DNA of 64,000 nt from Bradyrhizobiaceae bacterium PARB1 (GTDB taxonomy: Bacteria; Pseudomonadota; Alphaproteobacteria; Rhizobiales; Xanthobacteraceae), in NCBI GenBank assembly GCA_002256345.1, contig NKIY01000006.1, positions 62,001 to 126,000 of the forward strand, read 5' to 3'. Below, one piece after another: positions 27,584-35,980 of this stretch. Both the position numbers and the translations under genes were made by a program. The notes below the pieces were generated by a model. It ran no database searches and was not told where the DNA came from. It saw only the letters and a program-made list of their open reading frames with translations. Every line of letters starts with the position of its first letter. The first letter of the stretch is position 1.

Positions 27584-28864
27584 TCACCACCCATGCCATT
27601 CCGGCTTGCGGGGCAGATCCACGGTCTTCACCTTCTCAAGCTTGATCGTGCCCTTGGCCATCAGGTCGTTGAGATCGCCATCGGTCGAACCCGAGACCTT
27701 GGAGCGATACAGATCGACCTTGGTGGTCGGGCGGTGGTCCTTGTCGGTCCAGGTCGAGGGATTGCAGACGCCTTCCATGCCAGCCGGCACCCAGTCCTTT
27801 TTCTGATAGAAGCCCTTGGCGACATTCTCGCCTGACGTGCCGCCATTCTTCGCGGCCCATTCGATGGCTTCCTTCATGTAGAGCGAGGTGCAGATGGCCG
27901 CGATGTAGTGCACCGGGCGATAGATCTTGCCCGTGGGGTCGGAAATCTTGGAGATCTCCTGCACGATCTTCATGCCCGGTGCGTTGCCGCCCCAGCCCAC
28001 CGCTGTACGCAGCGGGAAGATCACGCCGTCGGCCGCATCGCTGGCGGCCTTGGCCGCGTTCTCGTCCATGCCCCAGACATTGCTCATGAACTGGATATCG
28101 ACACCGGCCGCCTTGCAGGCCTTCATGACCGAGATGTTCGAAGCCGCCGTGTTGCCGAGATAGGCATAATTGGCGCCTGAGCTCTTCAGGCTCAGGCACT
28201 GCGCGCTGTAGTCGCCCGGCGAGAGTGCAAAGACCAGCGGCGGCAACACCTCGAAGCCGAGCTCGGCGGCGATGGCTTCGCCCGCAGCCTTCGGCGCGTT
28301 GGGATAGGGATGGTTGGCGCCCATATGGACATATTTCGGCTTGCCGGATTTGCCCTTGGCCTTCCAGTCTTCCGCCGCCCATGTGAGCTCGGCGCGCAGT
28401 GCATCCGAATAGCTCGGGCCATAGAAGAAATTATACGGCGCGGGTTTGGCCTTGCCGCCGGCGCCGGTCGGGTCGGTCAGCGCTGCGGAGTAGGAACCGG
28501 AGATATCCGGTATCTTGTCCTGCGCGAGAAAACCGGTGAGCGCTTCGGTATCGGCCGTGCCCCAGCCCATGATGGCCGAGACCTTCTCGCCGCCCGACCA
28601 TTTCTTGTACAGCGCGATCGCGCGCGGCACCTGATAGCCGTAGTCATTGCTGTCGAGATTGACCTGCTTGCCGCCGATGCCGCCGTTCTTGTTGATCCAG
28701 GCGAAGGTGTCGACCACGCCCTGGCCATAGGGCGTGCCGACGTCGGATGTGCCCCCGGAATAATCTGCGAGGTGTCCGACGGCGATCTGCGCCTGCGCAG
28801 AGGCAGAGGCGCCTGCAATCAAGAGAGCGAGTGATGCCGAAGTCAGTAATGATTTCATCGTCAT
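27584..28864 (-). CDS. Liv-type ABC substrate-binding protein, operon A
   Basis: Periplasmic binding protein of about 426 residues (type I fold, hydrophobic amino acid transporter family). A signal peptide (MKSLLTSASLALLIAGASASAQA) precedes IAVGHLADYSGGTSDVGTPYGQGVVD. It is longer than LivJ and of the subgroup often found with aromatic- or organic-acid uptake. Of three in-frame ATGs (28870, 28864, 28858), 28864 has a TGGGAGA ribosome-binding site six bases upstream. Substrate unknown; operon context with an acyl-CoA synthetase favours an acid. Confidence 0.9.
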   Translation of the reverse strand: MTMKSLLTSASLALLIAGASASAQAQIAVGHLADYSGGTSDVGTPYGQGVVDTFAWINKNGGIGGKQVNLDSNDYGYQVPRAIALYKKWSGGEKVSAIMGWGTADTEALTGFLAQDKIPDISGSYSAALTDPTGAGGKAKPAPYNFFYGPSYSDALRAELTWAAEDWKAKGKSGKPKYVHMGANHPYPNAPKAAGEAIAAELGFEVLPPLVFALSPGDYSAQCLSLKSSGANYAYLGNTAASNISVMKACKAAGVDIQFMSNVWGMDENAAKAASDAADGVIFPLRTAVGWGGNAPGMKIVQEISKISDPTGKIYRPVHYIAAICTSLYMKEAIEWAAKNGGTSGENVAKGFYQKKDWVPAGMEGVCNPSTWTDKDHRPTTKVDLYRSKVSGSTDGDLNDLMAKGTIKLEKVKTVDLPRKPEWHGW

Positions 28865-28915
28865 GAGCATTCTCCCAGCGTTTTATGTTTTATGGTCGTA
28901 AGCAGTCTGCCGTCC

Positions 28916-29989
28916 TCAATGCGAGAACGGGTAGAGTTTCCAGTAGGCCTTGATCTGTCGCCAGCGATGCGCGAGCCCGTCCGGCTCGAACACGAGGAAG
29001 GCGATGATGATGACGCCGATGGCGATCTCACGCAAAAATGTGAGGTTGTTGTTGAGCGCCAGCGCCTTGTCGATGGCGCCGCCTTTCAGCTCCATGCTGA
29101 TCCATTCCATCGCTTCCGGCACCAGCACCACGAAGGCCGTGCCCATCAGCGTGCCCATGATCGAGCCGGTGCCGCCGATGATGACCATCGCGAGGAACAG
29201 GATCGAGCGCTCGATCCCAAAGCCTTCATTGGAGACGACGAGCTGGTAATGCGCATAGAGCGCGCCCGCGATGCCGGCGAAGAATGCGGCGAGGCCAAAG
29301 GACAGCGTGCGATACTTCGTGAGGTTGATACCCATGATCTCGGCGGAGAGATAATGGTCGCGCACCGCCACGAGCGCACGGCCATCGCGTGAGCGCATCA
29401 GATTGGTGACCAGCAGATAGCTGACGACCACATAAGCGAGCACCACGTAGAAATATTGGCGGTCGCCGCGCAGCACATAGCCGAAGATCGAAAACGGCTC
29501 CGCCATTGCCGGCACCGAGCCGCCGGAGAACCATTCGGCGCGGGAGAAGAAGTCGATCAGGATATATTGCGCCGCGAGGGTTGCGATCACGAGATAAAGC
29601 CCCTTCAGCCGCGCGGCCGGCAGGCCGAAGATCAAGCCCACAACGGCGGTGACGACGCCCGCCAGCGGGATCGCGAAGAAGACCGGGATCGATGTCTTGT
29701 TCGAGATATAGGCCGAGGTAAACGCGCCGAGCAGGAAGAAGGCGGCGTGGCCGATGGAGATCTGGCCGGTGAATCCGACCAGGATGTTCAACCCGAGCGC
29801 GGCGATACCGTAGATACCGATTTGGATCAGGATGCTCAGCCAGTAATTGCTGAACACCAGTGGCGCAAGGCAGGTGATGGCAATCCCGAGGATCGCAAAA
29901 TTGCGACTCGTGGAGGTCGGAAAGATCGTGGTGTCGACCGCATAGGAGGTGCGGAAGTCGCCGGCGGGGAGGAGAGTGGAATTCGCCAT
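28916..29989 (-). CDS. livM: Liv-type ABC permease LivM, operon A
   Basis: Inner-membrane permease of 357 residues with about nine hydrophobic segments. IAALGLNILVGFTGQISIGHAAFFLLGAF is the hallmark of LivM proteins, and the EAA-like loop FGLPAARLKGLYLVIATLA contacts the ATPases. The C-terminus ends on the cytoplasmic side. Three bases separate it from the livH stop upstream, so the two channel halves are coexpressed. Confidence 0.93.
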   Translation of the reverse strand: MANSTLLPAGDFRTSYAVDTTIFPTSTSRNFAILGIAITCLAPLVFSNYWLSILIQIGIYGIAALGLNILVGFTGQISIGHAAFFLLGAFTSAYISNKTSIPVFFAIPLAGVVTAVVGLIFGLPAARLKGLYLVIATLAAQYILIDFFSRAEWFSGGSVPAMAEPFSIFGYVLRGDRQYFYVVLAYVVVSYLLVTNLMRSRDGRALVAVRDHYLSAEIMGINLTKYRTLSFGLAAFFAGIAGALYAHYQLVVSNEGFGIERSILFLAMVIIGGTGSIMGTLMGTAFVVLVPEAMEWISMELKGGAIDKALALNNNLTFLREIAIGVIIIAFLVFEPDGLAHRWRQIKAYWKLYPFSH

Positions 29990-29992
29990 GGC

Positions 29993-30886
29993 TTACACCC
30001 GCTCGATGTCTTTGGTGCCGAACAGGCCGTAAGGCTTGATCATCAGGATGATGATGAGCACGTAGAACGGCGCGATCTCATAGAGATTGCCCCAGTGCAG
30101 ATACTCGCTGTCGATGAACTGTGCGAAGTTTTCAAGGAGGCCGATGATGATGCCGCCGACCACAGCACCGGCGATGGAATCGAGGCCGCCGAGAATGACG
30201 GCCGGGAACACCTTGATGCCGTAGATCGACAGGCCCGACGACACGCCGTTGACCACCGCGACAACGACGCCGGCGACGGCCGAGACCATGGCCGAGATCG
30301 CCCAGGCCATGGCGAACACGGTCTTCACGGAGATGCCGAGCGACTGCGCCACCTGCTGGTTGAACGCCGTGGCGCGCATCGCGAGGCCCCATTTCGATAC
30401 CTTGAAGAACCACGCCATGCCGATCATCATCAGGACGGACACCACGAGGCTCATCACATAGACGGTCTGGATCTGCAGGCTGCCGATGCTCACCGCCTGG
30501 CTGGTGAAGACGCGCGGGAAAGGCTGCGGATTGACGCCATAGATCCATTTCAGCGCCGCCTGGAACACGGCCGAGAGCGCGATGGTCACCATGATCACCG
30601 AAATGATCGGTTCGCCGATCAGCGGCCGCAGGATGACGACCTGCACAAGAATGCCGAAGGCGAACATGAAGACCAGCGTCATCGGCATGCCGAGCCAGAA
30701 CGGCACCTGATATTTGGTCAACAGCGTCCAGCATACCCAGGCGCCGATCAGCAGTAATTCGCCCTGGGCGAAATTGACGACTTGCGTCGCCTTGTAGATC
30801 AGCACGAACGACATTGCGACCACGCCATACAGCGTGCCGACCACGAGGCCGTTAACGAGGAGCTGGAGGAGGAAGGCTGTGTTCAT
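29993..30886 (-). CDS. livH: Liv-type ABC permease LivH, operon A
   Basis: Inner-membrane permease of 297 residues, the LivM partner. LVNGLVVGTLYGVVAMSFVLIYKATQVVNFAQGE is the typical LivH opening, and VFPAVILGGLDSIAGAVVGG lies near the C-terminus. Its start codon lies inside the last four bases (ATGA) of the acyl-CoA synthetase gene, which implies translational coupling between the ligase and the channel subunit. Confidence 0.93.
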   Translation of the reverse strand: MNTAFLLQLLVNGLVVGTLYGVVAMSFVLIYKATQVVNFAQGELLLIGAWVCWTLLTKYQVPFWLGMPMTLVFMFAFGILVQVVILRPLIGEPIISVIMVTIALSAVFQAALKWIYGVNPQPFPRVFTSQAVSIGSLQIQTVYVMSLVVSVLMMIGMAWFFKVSKWGLAMRATAFNQQVAQSLGISVKTVFAMAWAISAMVSAVAGVVVAVVNGVSSGLSIYGIKVFPAVILGGLDSIAGAVVGGIIIGLLENFAQFIDSEYLHWGNLYEIAPFYVLIIILMIKPYGLFGTKDIERV

Positions 30887-32811
30887 TCCGCAGCCTCCAT
30901 CCGTGTGCCGCTTCCCATGTTCACCACCTTCAGCTTCGTGCGGATCCGCTGCGATGTCCCATCCTGGAACCGGATTGTCGTATCCACCGGAATCTCGCTC
31001 CGGCCGCCATAGATGCCGTCAATGATGTCGGCGTATTTCTCGTTGATCACGTTCCGGCGGACCTTTCGCGTACGTGTCAACTCGCCGTCATCCGCATCGA
31101 GCTCCTTGTAGAGCAGCAGGAAGCGCGAGATACGCTGCGCCGGTGGCAGCGTGGCATTGACTGTCTCGACTTCCTTCTGCAGCAGCGCATAGACTTCGGG
31201 CCGCGACGAGAGGTCGGTATAGGTCGTGAACGACAGCCGGTTCTTCTCCGCCCATTTCGAGATGATCGAATAGCGGATGCAGATCATCGCAGCTAACGCA
31301 TCGCGGCCCGCGCCGAGCACGACGGTCTCGGCCACATAAGGCGAGAATTTCAGCTTGTTCTCGATATATTGCGGCGAGAAGCGTTCGCCGCGGGCGGTCT
31401 CGGCCAAATCCTTGATGCGATCGATGACGACGAGCTGTTTGGCGTCGTTGAAATAGCCGGCATCGCCGGAATGCATCCAGCCGTCGCGCATGTCGGCTGC
31501 GGAGGCCTCCGCGTTTTTGTAATAGCCGAGGAACATGTTCGGGTGCTTCACCACGATCTCGCCGACGCCCTGGCTGTCGGGATCGCGCACCTCGATGGCG
31601 ATATCGTCACCCATTGCAATGCCGGTGGTGTCGGGATCGACGGCATCCGGCGCATGCAGCGTGAAAGCGCCGAGTGTTTCGGTCTGGCCGTAGAGCGTGC
31701 GCAGCGGTACGCCCATGGCGCGGAAGAACTTGAACGTATCCGGCCCCAGCGCCGCGCCGCCGGTGGCGGCCGAACGCAAGCGGGTGAAGCCGAGACGATC
31801 GCGCAGTGCACGGAACAGCAGCGTATCGGCAATGGCTGAGCGCTTGCCTTCCGCCAACGCGGAAAGTCCGGTCTTCATGCCGAGCTCATAGAGACTCTGT
31901 TTCAGCGGCGAGGCATCCATCACCCGGGCACGGACATCGGCCGCGATGCCTTCCCAGACGCGCGGGGCGAACAGCACAAAGGTCGGCGCGATTTCGCGAA
32001 AATCGTTCATCATGGTGTCTTGCTGTTCGACGAAGTTGACCTTCATCCGCGACAGCAAGCCTTTGCCGAGGGCGTAGACCTGTTCCATGATCCAGGGTAG
32101 TGGCAGCACCGAGACATATTCGTCATCCGGTCCCTTCGGATCGAACGACAGATAGACCGCGCAATGGCCAAGCACGCGGCCGGCAGCGAGCATAGCGAGC
32201 TTCGGGTTCGACGTGGTGCCGGATGTGGTACAGAGGATGGCGACATCCTCGCCGCGGGTCGCATCGACCATCTGGTCGTAAAATGCGGGCTCCTTTGCCG
32301 CGCGATCACGCCCCATCTGCGCGAGCTTGTCCGCCCCCAGCAGGCGCGGATCGTCATACTTTCGCATCCCGCGCGGGTCGGAATAGATGACGTGCTTCAG
32401 CGCCGGCACGCGGTCGGCGAGGGTGAGCAGCTTGTCGACCTGTTCTTCGTCCTCGGCAAACACGATCTTCGCTTCGCCGTAATTGAGGAGATAGGCGGCT
32501 TCCTCATCCAGCACGTCGCGATAGAGGCCGAGGCTCATGCCGTGCACCGCATGGGCAGCGATCTCGGCGGAGACCCAGTCCGGCCGGTTGTCGCCGATGA
32601 TCCCAATGACATCGCCCTTGCCGATGCCGAGCTCGACCATGCCGAGCGCAAAGTCCTTTACCCTGTTGTGGTAGTCGTTCCAGGTGAATTCGCGCCACAG
32701 CCCGAAATCCTTTTCGCGCAGCGCGATCTCCTTGCCGTGCTCCCGGGCGTTGAGGCGCAGAAGCTTTGGATAGGTATCTGCCTGTTTGACGCGGCCCGCG
32801 TAGTCCATCAT
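30883..32811 (-). CDS. Long-chain acyl-CoA synthetase-like AMP-binding enzyme
   Basis: A 642-residue adenylate-forming ligase that would activate a carboxylic acid to its CoA ester. AILCTTSGTTSNPKLAML is the ATP phosphate loop, LYGQTETLGAF the adenylate-binding motif, and WMHSGDAGYFNDAKQLVVIDRIKDL the hinge with the catalytic Asp/Arg. The size and TETLG motif fit the long-chain/FadD15-like group. It overlaps livG by 4 bp upstream and livH by 4 bp downstream, so it is an integral operon member; capture of an imported acid by CoA formation is the obvious inference. Chain length or aromatic specificity cannot be decided here. Confidence 0.92.
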   Translation of the reverse strand: MMDYAGRVKQADTYPKLLRLNAREHGKEIALREKDFGLWREFTWNDYHNRVKDFALGMVELGIGKGDVIGIIGDNRPDWVSAEIAAHAVHGMSLGLYRDVLDEEAAYLLNYGEAKIVFAEDEEQVDKLLTLADRVPALKHVIYSDPRGMRKYDDPRLLGADKLAQMGRDRAAKEPAFYDQMVDATRGEDVAILCTTSGTTSNPKLAMLAAGRVLGHCAVYLSFDPKGPDDEYVSVLPLPWIMEQVYALGKGLLSRMKVNFVEQQDTMMNDFREIAPTFVLFAPRVWEGIAADVRARVMDASPLKQSLYELGMKTGLSALAEGKRSAIADTLLFRALRDRLGFTRLRSAATGGAALGPDTFKFFRAMGVPLRTLYGQTETLGAFTLHAPDAVDPDTTGIAMGDDIAIEVRDPDSQGVGEIVVKHPNMFLGYYKNAEASAADMRDGWMHSGDAGYFNDAKQLVVIDRIKDLAETARGERFSPQYIENKLKFSPYVAETVVLGAGRDALAAMICIRYSIISKWAEKNRLSFTTYTDLSSRPEVYALLQKEVETVNATLPPAQRISRFLLLYKELDADDGELTRTRKVRRNVINEKYADIIDGIYGGRSEIPVDTTIRFQDGTSQRIRTKLKVVNMGSGTRMEAAE

Positions 32812-33629
32812 GCGGCACTCTCCGCCTGCACAGGAACGTCATCGGGATCGGCCAGTGCTTCGTCTTCCTCGCCGAGATAGGCCCGCTTCACATGCGGATC
32901 GGCGAGCACGGCGGCCGGATCGCCTTCGGCGATCTTGCGACCGAAATCGAGCACCATCACGCGGTGGGAGATGTCCATCACCACGCCCATGTCGTGTTCG
33001 ATCATCATGACGGTCATGCCGAACTCTTCGTTGAGATCGACGATGTAGCGGGCCATGTCCTCCTTCTCCTCGAAGTTCATGCCGGCCATTGGCTCGTCCA
33101 GAAGAATGAGATTGGGCTCCAGCGCCATCGCGCGGGCGAGCTCGACGCGTTTGCGCAGGCCATAGGGCAGGGTGCCTGCGGTGGCCTTGCGTACGCTCTG
33201 CAGGTCGAGGAAGTCGATGATCTCCTCAACCTTGCGGCGATGCTCCAGCTCTTCCTTGCGCGCGCCAGTGAGCCAGTAGAGCGAGCCGGTGAGGAAGTTG
33301 TTTTTCAGGAGGTGATGGCGGCCGACCATGATGTTGTCGAGCACGCTCATATGGTGGAACAGTGCGAGGTTCTGGAAGGTGCGGCCGATGCCGATGCGCG
33401 GGCGGGCATTAGTGTTGAGGTTCGTGATCTCCTTGCCGCTATAGAACAGCTGGCCTTCGGTCGGCCGATAGCGGCCGGAGATGCAATTGACGATAGACGT
33501 CTTGCCGGCGCCGTTGGGGCCGATGATGGAAAACAGCTCGCCCTGATTGACGGCGAAGCTCACATCCGTGAGCGCACGCACGCCACCGAAGCGCAGCGAT
33601 ACCCCGCGTACTTCCAAAGCAATCGTCAC
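32808..33629 (-). CDS. livG: Liv-type ABC importer ATPase LivG, operon A
   Basis: First ATPase of the operon A importer and first gene of the operon. FSIIGPNGAGKTSIVNCISG holds Walker A, LPYGLRKRVELARAMALEP the LivG-type C-loop, LILLDEPMAGMN Walker B, and IEHDMGVVMDISHRVMVLDFG the switch. I choose the GTG at 33629 rather than the in-frame ATG at 33677: a strong GGGAGGG site lies six bases before the GTG, and the family-like sequence (VTIALEVRGVSL) starts there. Divergent from the Crp/Fnr-type gene. Confidence 0.92.
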   Translation of the reverse strand: MTIALEVRGVSLRFGGVRALTDVSFAVNQGELFSIIGPNGAGKTSIVNCISGRYRPTEGQLFYSGKEITNLNTNARPRIGIGRTFQNLALFHHMSVLDNIMVGRHHLLKNNFLTGSLYWLTGARKEELEHRRKVEEIIDFLDLQSVRKATAGTLPYGLRKRVELARAMALEPNLILLDEPMAGMNFEEKEDMARYIVDLNEEFGMTVMMIEHDMGVVMDISHRVMVLDFGRKIAEGDPAAVLADPHVKRAYLGEEDEALADPDDVPVQAESAA

Positions 33630-33635
33630 GCATGC

Positions 33636-33642
33636 CCTCCCA
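33636..33642 (-). promoter_or_regulatory. Ribosome-binding site deciding the livG GTG start
   Basis: On the minus strand GGGAGGG is followed by the short spacer CATGC and the GTG at 33629, an almost ideal Shine-Dalgarno arrangement. No comparable site precedes the ATG at 33677. Confidence 0.7.
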
Positions 33643-33820
33643 GATACGGCGCTTGACGCGCTCTTTATCCCGTCCACGGTAACGCCCGGAGCTTATATCG
33701 CCCGGGCATCGCGGGCCATTCGACTATTGAACCTTCCGCGGTGATCCTCCCTACGTTAAACCGGCTGGAGGAAATGTCTCGCGCCGGACAATTGCCCGGC
33801 ATTTTGTAGCGTGGCATGCA

Positions 33821-33837
33821 TTGTTGCGTCGCAACAA
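33821..33837. promoter_or_regulatory. Perfect 17-bp palindrome before the Crp/Fnr gene
   Basis: TTGTTGCG-T-CGCAACAA is a perfect inverted repeat ending 20 bases before the ATG of the Crp/Fnr-type gene. The spacing of the TTG and CAA ends resembles binding sites of Crp/Fnr dimers (TTG...CAA), so it is a candidate autoregulatory or operon A operator. As RNA it would form a short hairpin near the ribosome-binding site, the main alternative. Confidence 0.55.
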
Positions 33838-33857
33838 GCTGATGAAGCGGCGGTGGC

Positions 33858-34532
33858 ATGATTGCTGCGGATCAATTGAGGAAGATCGCCGCCTGGTCGC
33901 GCGATCTCACGGAACGCGAAATCGAGGTCGCGCGCGCCGGTATCGTGGAGCGGTCGTTCAAGGCGAACGAATTCGTTTCCATGCGTGGGGATGTGTTCGA
34001 CTACTGGACGGGCGTGGTGTCAGGCCTCGTGAAGATCGGGACGATCTCACGGAGCGGCAAGGAGGTCAGCATCACCGGCCTCACGGCGGGCGCCTGGTTC
34101 GGCGAGGGGAGCGTGCTCAAGAATGAGCCGCGCCGCTACGATATCGTGGCGATGCGCGACTCCCGTGTCGCGCTGATGGACCGGACGACATTCTTCTGGC
34201 TGTTCGAGAACAGCGTCGGCTTCAACCGCTTTCTGGTCTCGCTGCTGAACGAGCGTCTCGGCCAGTTCATCGCGCTCACCGAATATGGCCGCATGCTCGA
34301 TGCCACCGGACGCCTCGCGCGCTGCATCGCTTCGCTGTTCAATCCGATCTTGTATCGCGACGCCAACAGGCATCTCGAAATTACGCAAGAGGAAATCGGC
34401 GCGATCTCCGGTATCTCGCGGCAGAAGGCCAATCAGTGCCTGCAGACGCTGGAGAAGGAGGGCCTGCTGCGGCTCGAATATGGCGGCGTAACGGTGATCG
34501 ATCTGGAGCGGCTGAGCACCTACGGAGAGTAG
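33858..34532 (+). CDS. Crp/Fnr-family transcription regulator
   Basis: A 224-residue regulator with an N-terminal cyclic-nucleotide-binding-like beta barrel (VSGLVKIGTISRSGKEVSITGLTAGAWFGEGSVL) and a C-terminal winged helix (ITQEEIGAISGISRQKANQCLQTLEKEGLLRLEYGGVTVID). The four-cysteine iron-sulfur cluster pattern of Fnr is absent, so an oxygen-sensing cluster is unlikely; the effector is unknown. It lies between importer operons A and B, divergent from A and convergent with B (3 bp apart), and most likely controls operon A. Confidence 0.9.
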   Translation: MIAADQLRKIAAWSRDLTEREIEVARAGIVERSFKANEFVSMRGDVFDYWTGVVSGLVKIGTISRSGKEVSITGLTAGAWFGEGSVLKNEPRRYDIVAMRDSRVALMDRTTFFWLFENSVGFNRFLVSLLNERLGQFIALTEYGRMLDATGRLARCIASLFNPILYRDANRHLEITQEEIGAISGISRQKANQCLQTLEKEGLLRLEYGGVTVIDLERLSTYGE

Positions 34533-34535
34533 GGC

Positions 34536-35231
34536 TCAGACCTCCAACCATTCCTTCCGCACGCCATCATTCGCCTTCAGTTCCGCCGGCGTGCCCTCGA
34601 ACACGATGCGGCCATGGCCCATCACATAGACCCGGTGCGAGATGCGCAGCGCGATGGACAGCTTTTGCTCGACGAGCAAGATCGCCACGCCGCGGCGTGC
34701 GATCTCTGCGATGAGATCGCCGACCTGCTGCACGATCAGCGGTGCCAGACCCTCGGTCGGTTCATCGATCATCACCAGTTCCGGATCGCCCATTAGCGTG
34801 CGGCAGATGGTCAGCATCTGCTTTTCGCCGCCGGACAGAACGCCCGCGGCGGTATCGGCGCGGCGGGCGAGATTCGGGAACATGTCGAGCATGTCGTCCA
34901 GACGCCATTTACCGGGCTTGCGCGTGTCCTTGATGCCCAGCATCAGGTTCTGCCGCACGGTAAGGCCCGGAAAGATATCGCGATGCTCCGGCACATAGCC
35001 GAGACCGAGATGCGCGATCTTGAAGCTCGGCAAGCCGGCGATATCCTTGCCCTTGAATTTGATCGAGCCGTGCGGCGGCACTTCGCCCATGATCGCCTTC
35101 ACGGTGGTGGAGCGGCCGACGCCATTGCGGCCGAGCAGGCTCACCACTTCGCTGGCATCGATATGCAGATCGACGCCCTGCAGGATGTGGCTCTTGCCGT
35201 AATAGGCGTGTAGATCCTTGACCTCGAGCAT
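34536..35231 (-). CDS. livF: Liv-type ABC importer ATPase LivF, operon B
   Basis: 231-residue LivF-type ATPase, family-typical length. SLLGRNGVGRSTTVKAIMG is a Walker A in which the usual AGKST reads VGRST: the invariant lysine is replaced by Arg, which is unusual. C-loop VLSGGEKQMLTICRTL and Walker B LVMIDEPTEGL are intact, as is VEQKLSIAL. The start overlaps the livG stop by one base (TGATG). Last gene of operon B. Confidence 0.92.
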   Translation of the reverse strand: MLEVKDLHAYYGKSHILQGVDLHIDASEVVSLLGRNGVGRSTTVKAIMGEVPPHGSIKFKGKDIAGLPSFKIAHLGLGYVPEHRDIFPGLTVRQNLMLGIKDTRKPGKWRLDDMLDMFPNLARRADTAAGVLSGGEKQMLTICRTLMGDPELVMIDEPTEGLAPLIVQQVGDLIAEIARRGVAILLVEQKLSIALRISHRVYVMGHGRIVFEGTPAELKANDGVRKEWLEV

Positions 35232-35980
35232 CAGGCAGCCTCCTCGCCGAGATAGGCTTCCTTGACCTTCTTGTTGCCGCGGATCTCGTCCGGCGTGCCC
35301 GTCGCGATCACCTCGCCATAGACCAGGACCGAGATGCGGTCGGCGAGGCCGAACACGACGCTCATATCGTGCTCGACGATCAGCAATGTCCGTCCTTCGG
35401 TCAGCCGCCGGATCTGCTCCACCGCGCGCTCGGTCTCGGCATGGCTCATGCCGGCCGTCGGCTCGTCCAGCAGGATCACATCGGCACCACCGGCGATGGT
35501 GATGCCGATCTCCAATGCGCGTTGCTCAGCATAAGTCAAAAGCCCAGCCGGGACGTCGCGGCGCGACACCAGGCTGATATCCTGCAGGATCTGCGCGGTG
35601 CGTTCGCGCACCTCGGGCAGCGCATCCACATTCTTCCAGAAGGCATAGCGATGCCCTGTGGCCCATAGAACCGCGCAGCGCAGGTTTTCCCACACGGTCA
35701 TCTTGGCGAAGACATTGGTGACCTGGAACGAGCGCGACAGCCCGCGGCGATTGATCTGGAACGGCGGCAGGCCGGAGATGTCCTGCCCGTTCAGGAGGAT
35801 GGTGCCGGTGGTCGGCTTCATATAGCCGGAGATCAGGTTGAACGTCGTGGATTTGCCGGCGCCGTTCGGTCCGATCAGAGCGTGCCGTTCGCCTTTGGCG
35901 ACCTTGAGGTCGATGTTCTGGATCACCTTGGTGATGCCAAACGTCTTCTCGACGCCGTGCAGTTCGATGGCATTGCTCAT
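35231..35980 (-). CDS. livG: Liv-type ABC importer ATPase LivG, operon B
   Basis: 249-residue LivG-type ATPase. HALIGPNGAGKSTTFNLISGY contains Walker A, LTYAEQRALEIGITIAGGADVILLDEPTAGM spans the C-loop and Walker B, and VEHDMSVVFGLADRISVLVYGEV the switch and last strand. The true start is the ATG at 35980 (MSNAIELHGVEKTFG), overlapping the livM stop by 4 bp; the same frame stays open far upstream, but that part is only antisense-frame reading of livM. Confidence 0.93.
   Translation of the reverse strand: MSNAIELHGVEKTFGITKVIQNIDLKVAKGERHALIGPNGAGKSTTFNLISGYMKPTTGTILLNGQDISGLPPFQINRRGLSRSFQVTNVFAKMTVWENLRCAVLWATGHRYAFWKNVDALPEVRERTAQILQDISLVSRRDVPAGLLTYAEQRALEIGITIAGGADVILLDEPTAGMSHAETERAVEQIRRLTEGRTLLIVEHDMSVVFGLADRISVLVYGEVIATGTPDEIRGNKKVKEAYLGEEAA

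Noticed and set aside
29456-30757. 433-codon plus-strand frame rich in His, Asp and Arg
   Set aside because: Antisense to livM/livH of operon A; composition is that of complemented membrane-protein codons.
33858-34532. Oxygen-sensing Fnr/FixK-type regulator with an iron-sulfur cluster
   Set aside because: The N-terminal cysteine cluster is absent; only the general Crp/Fnr family can be supported.
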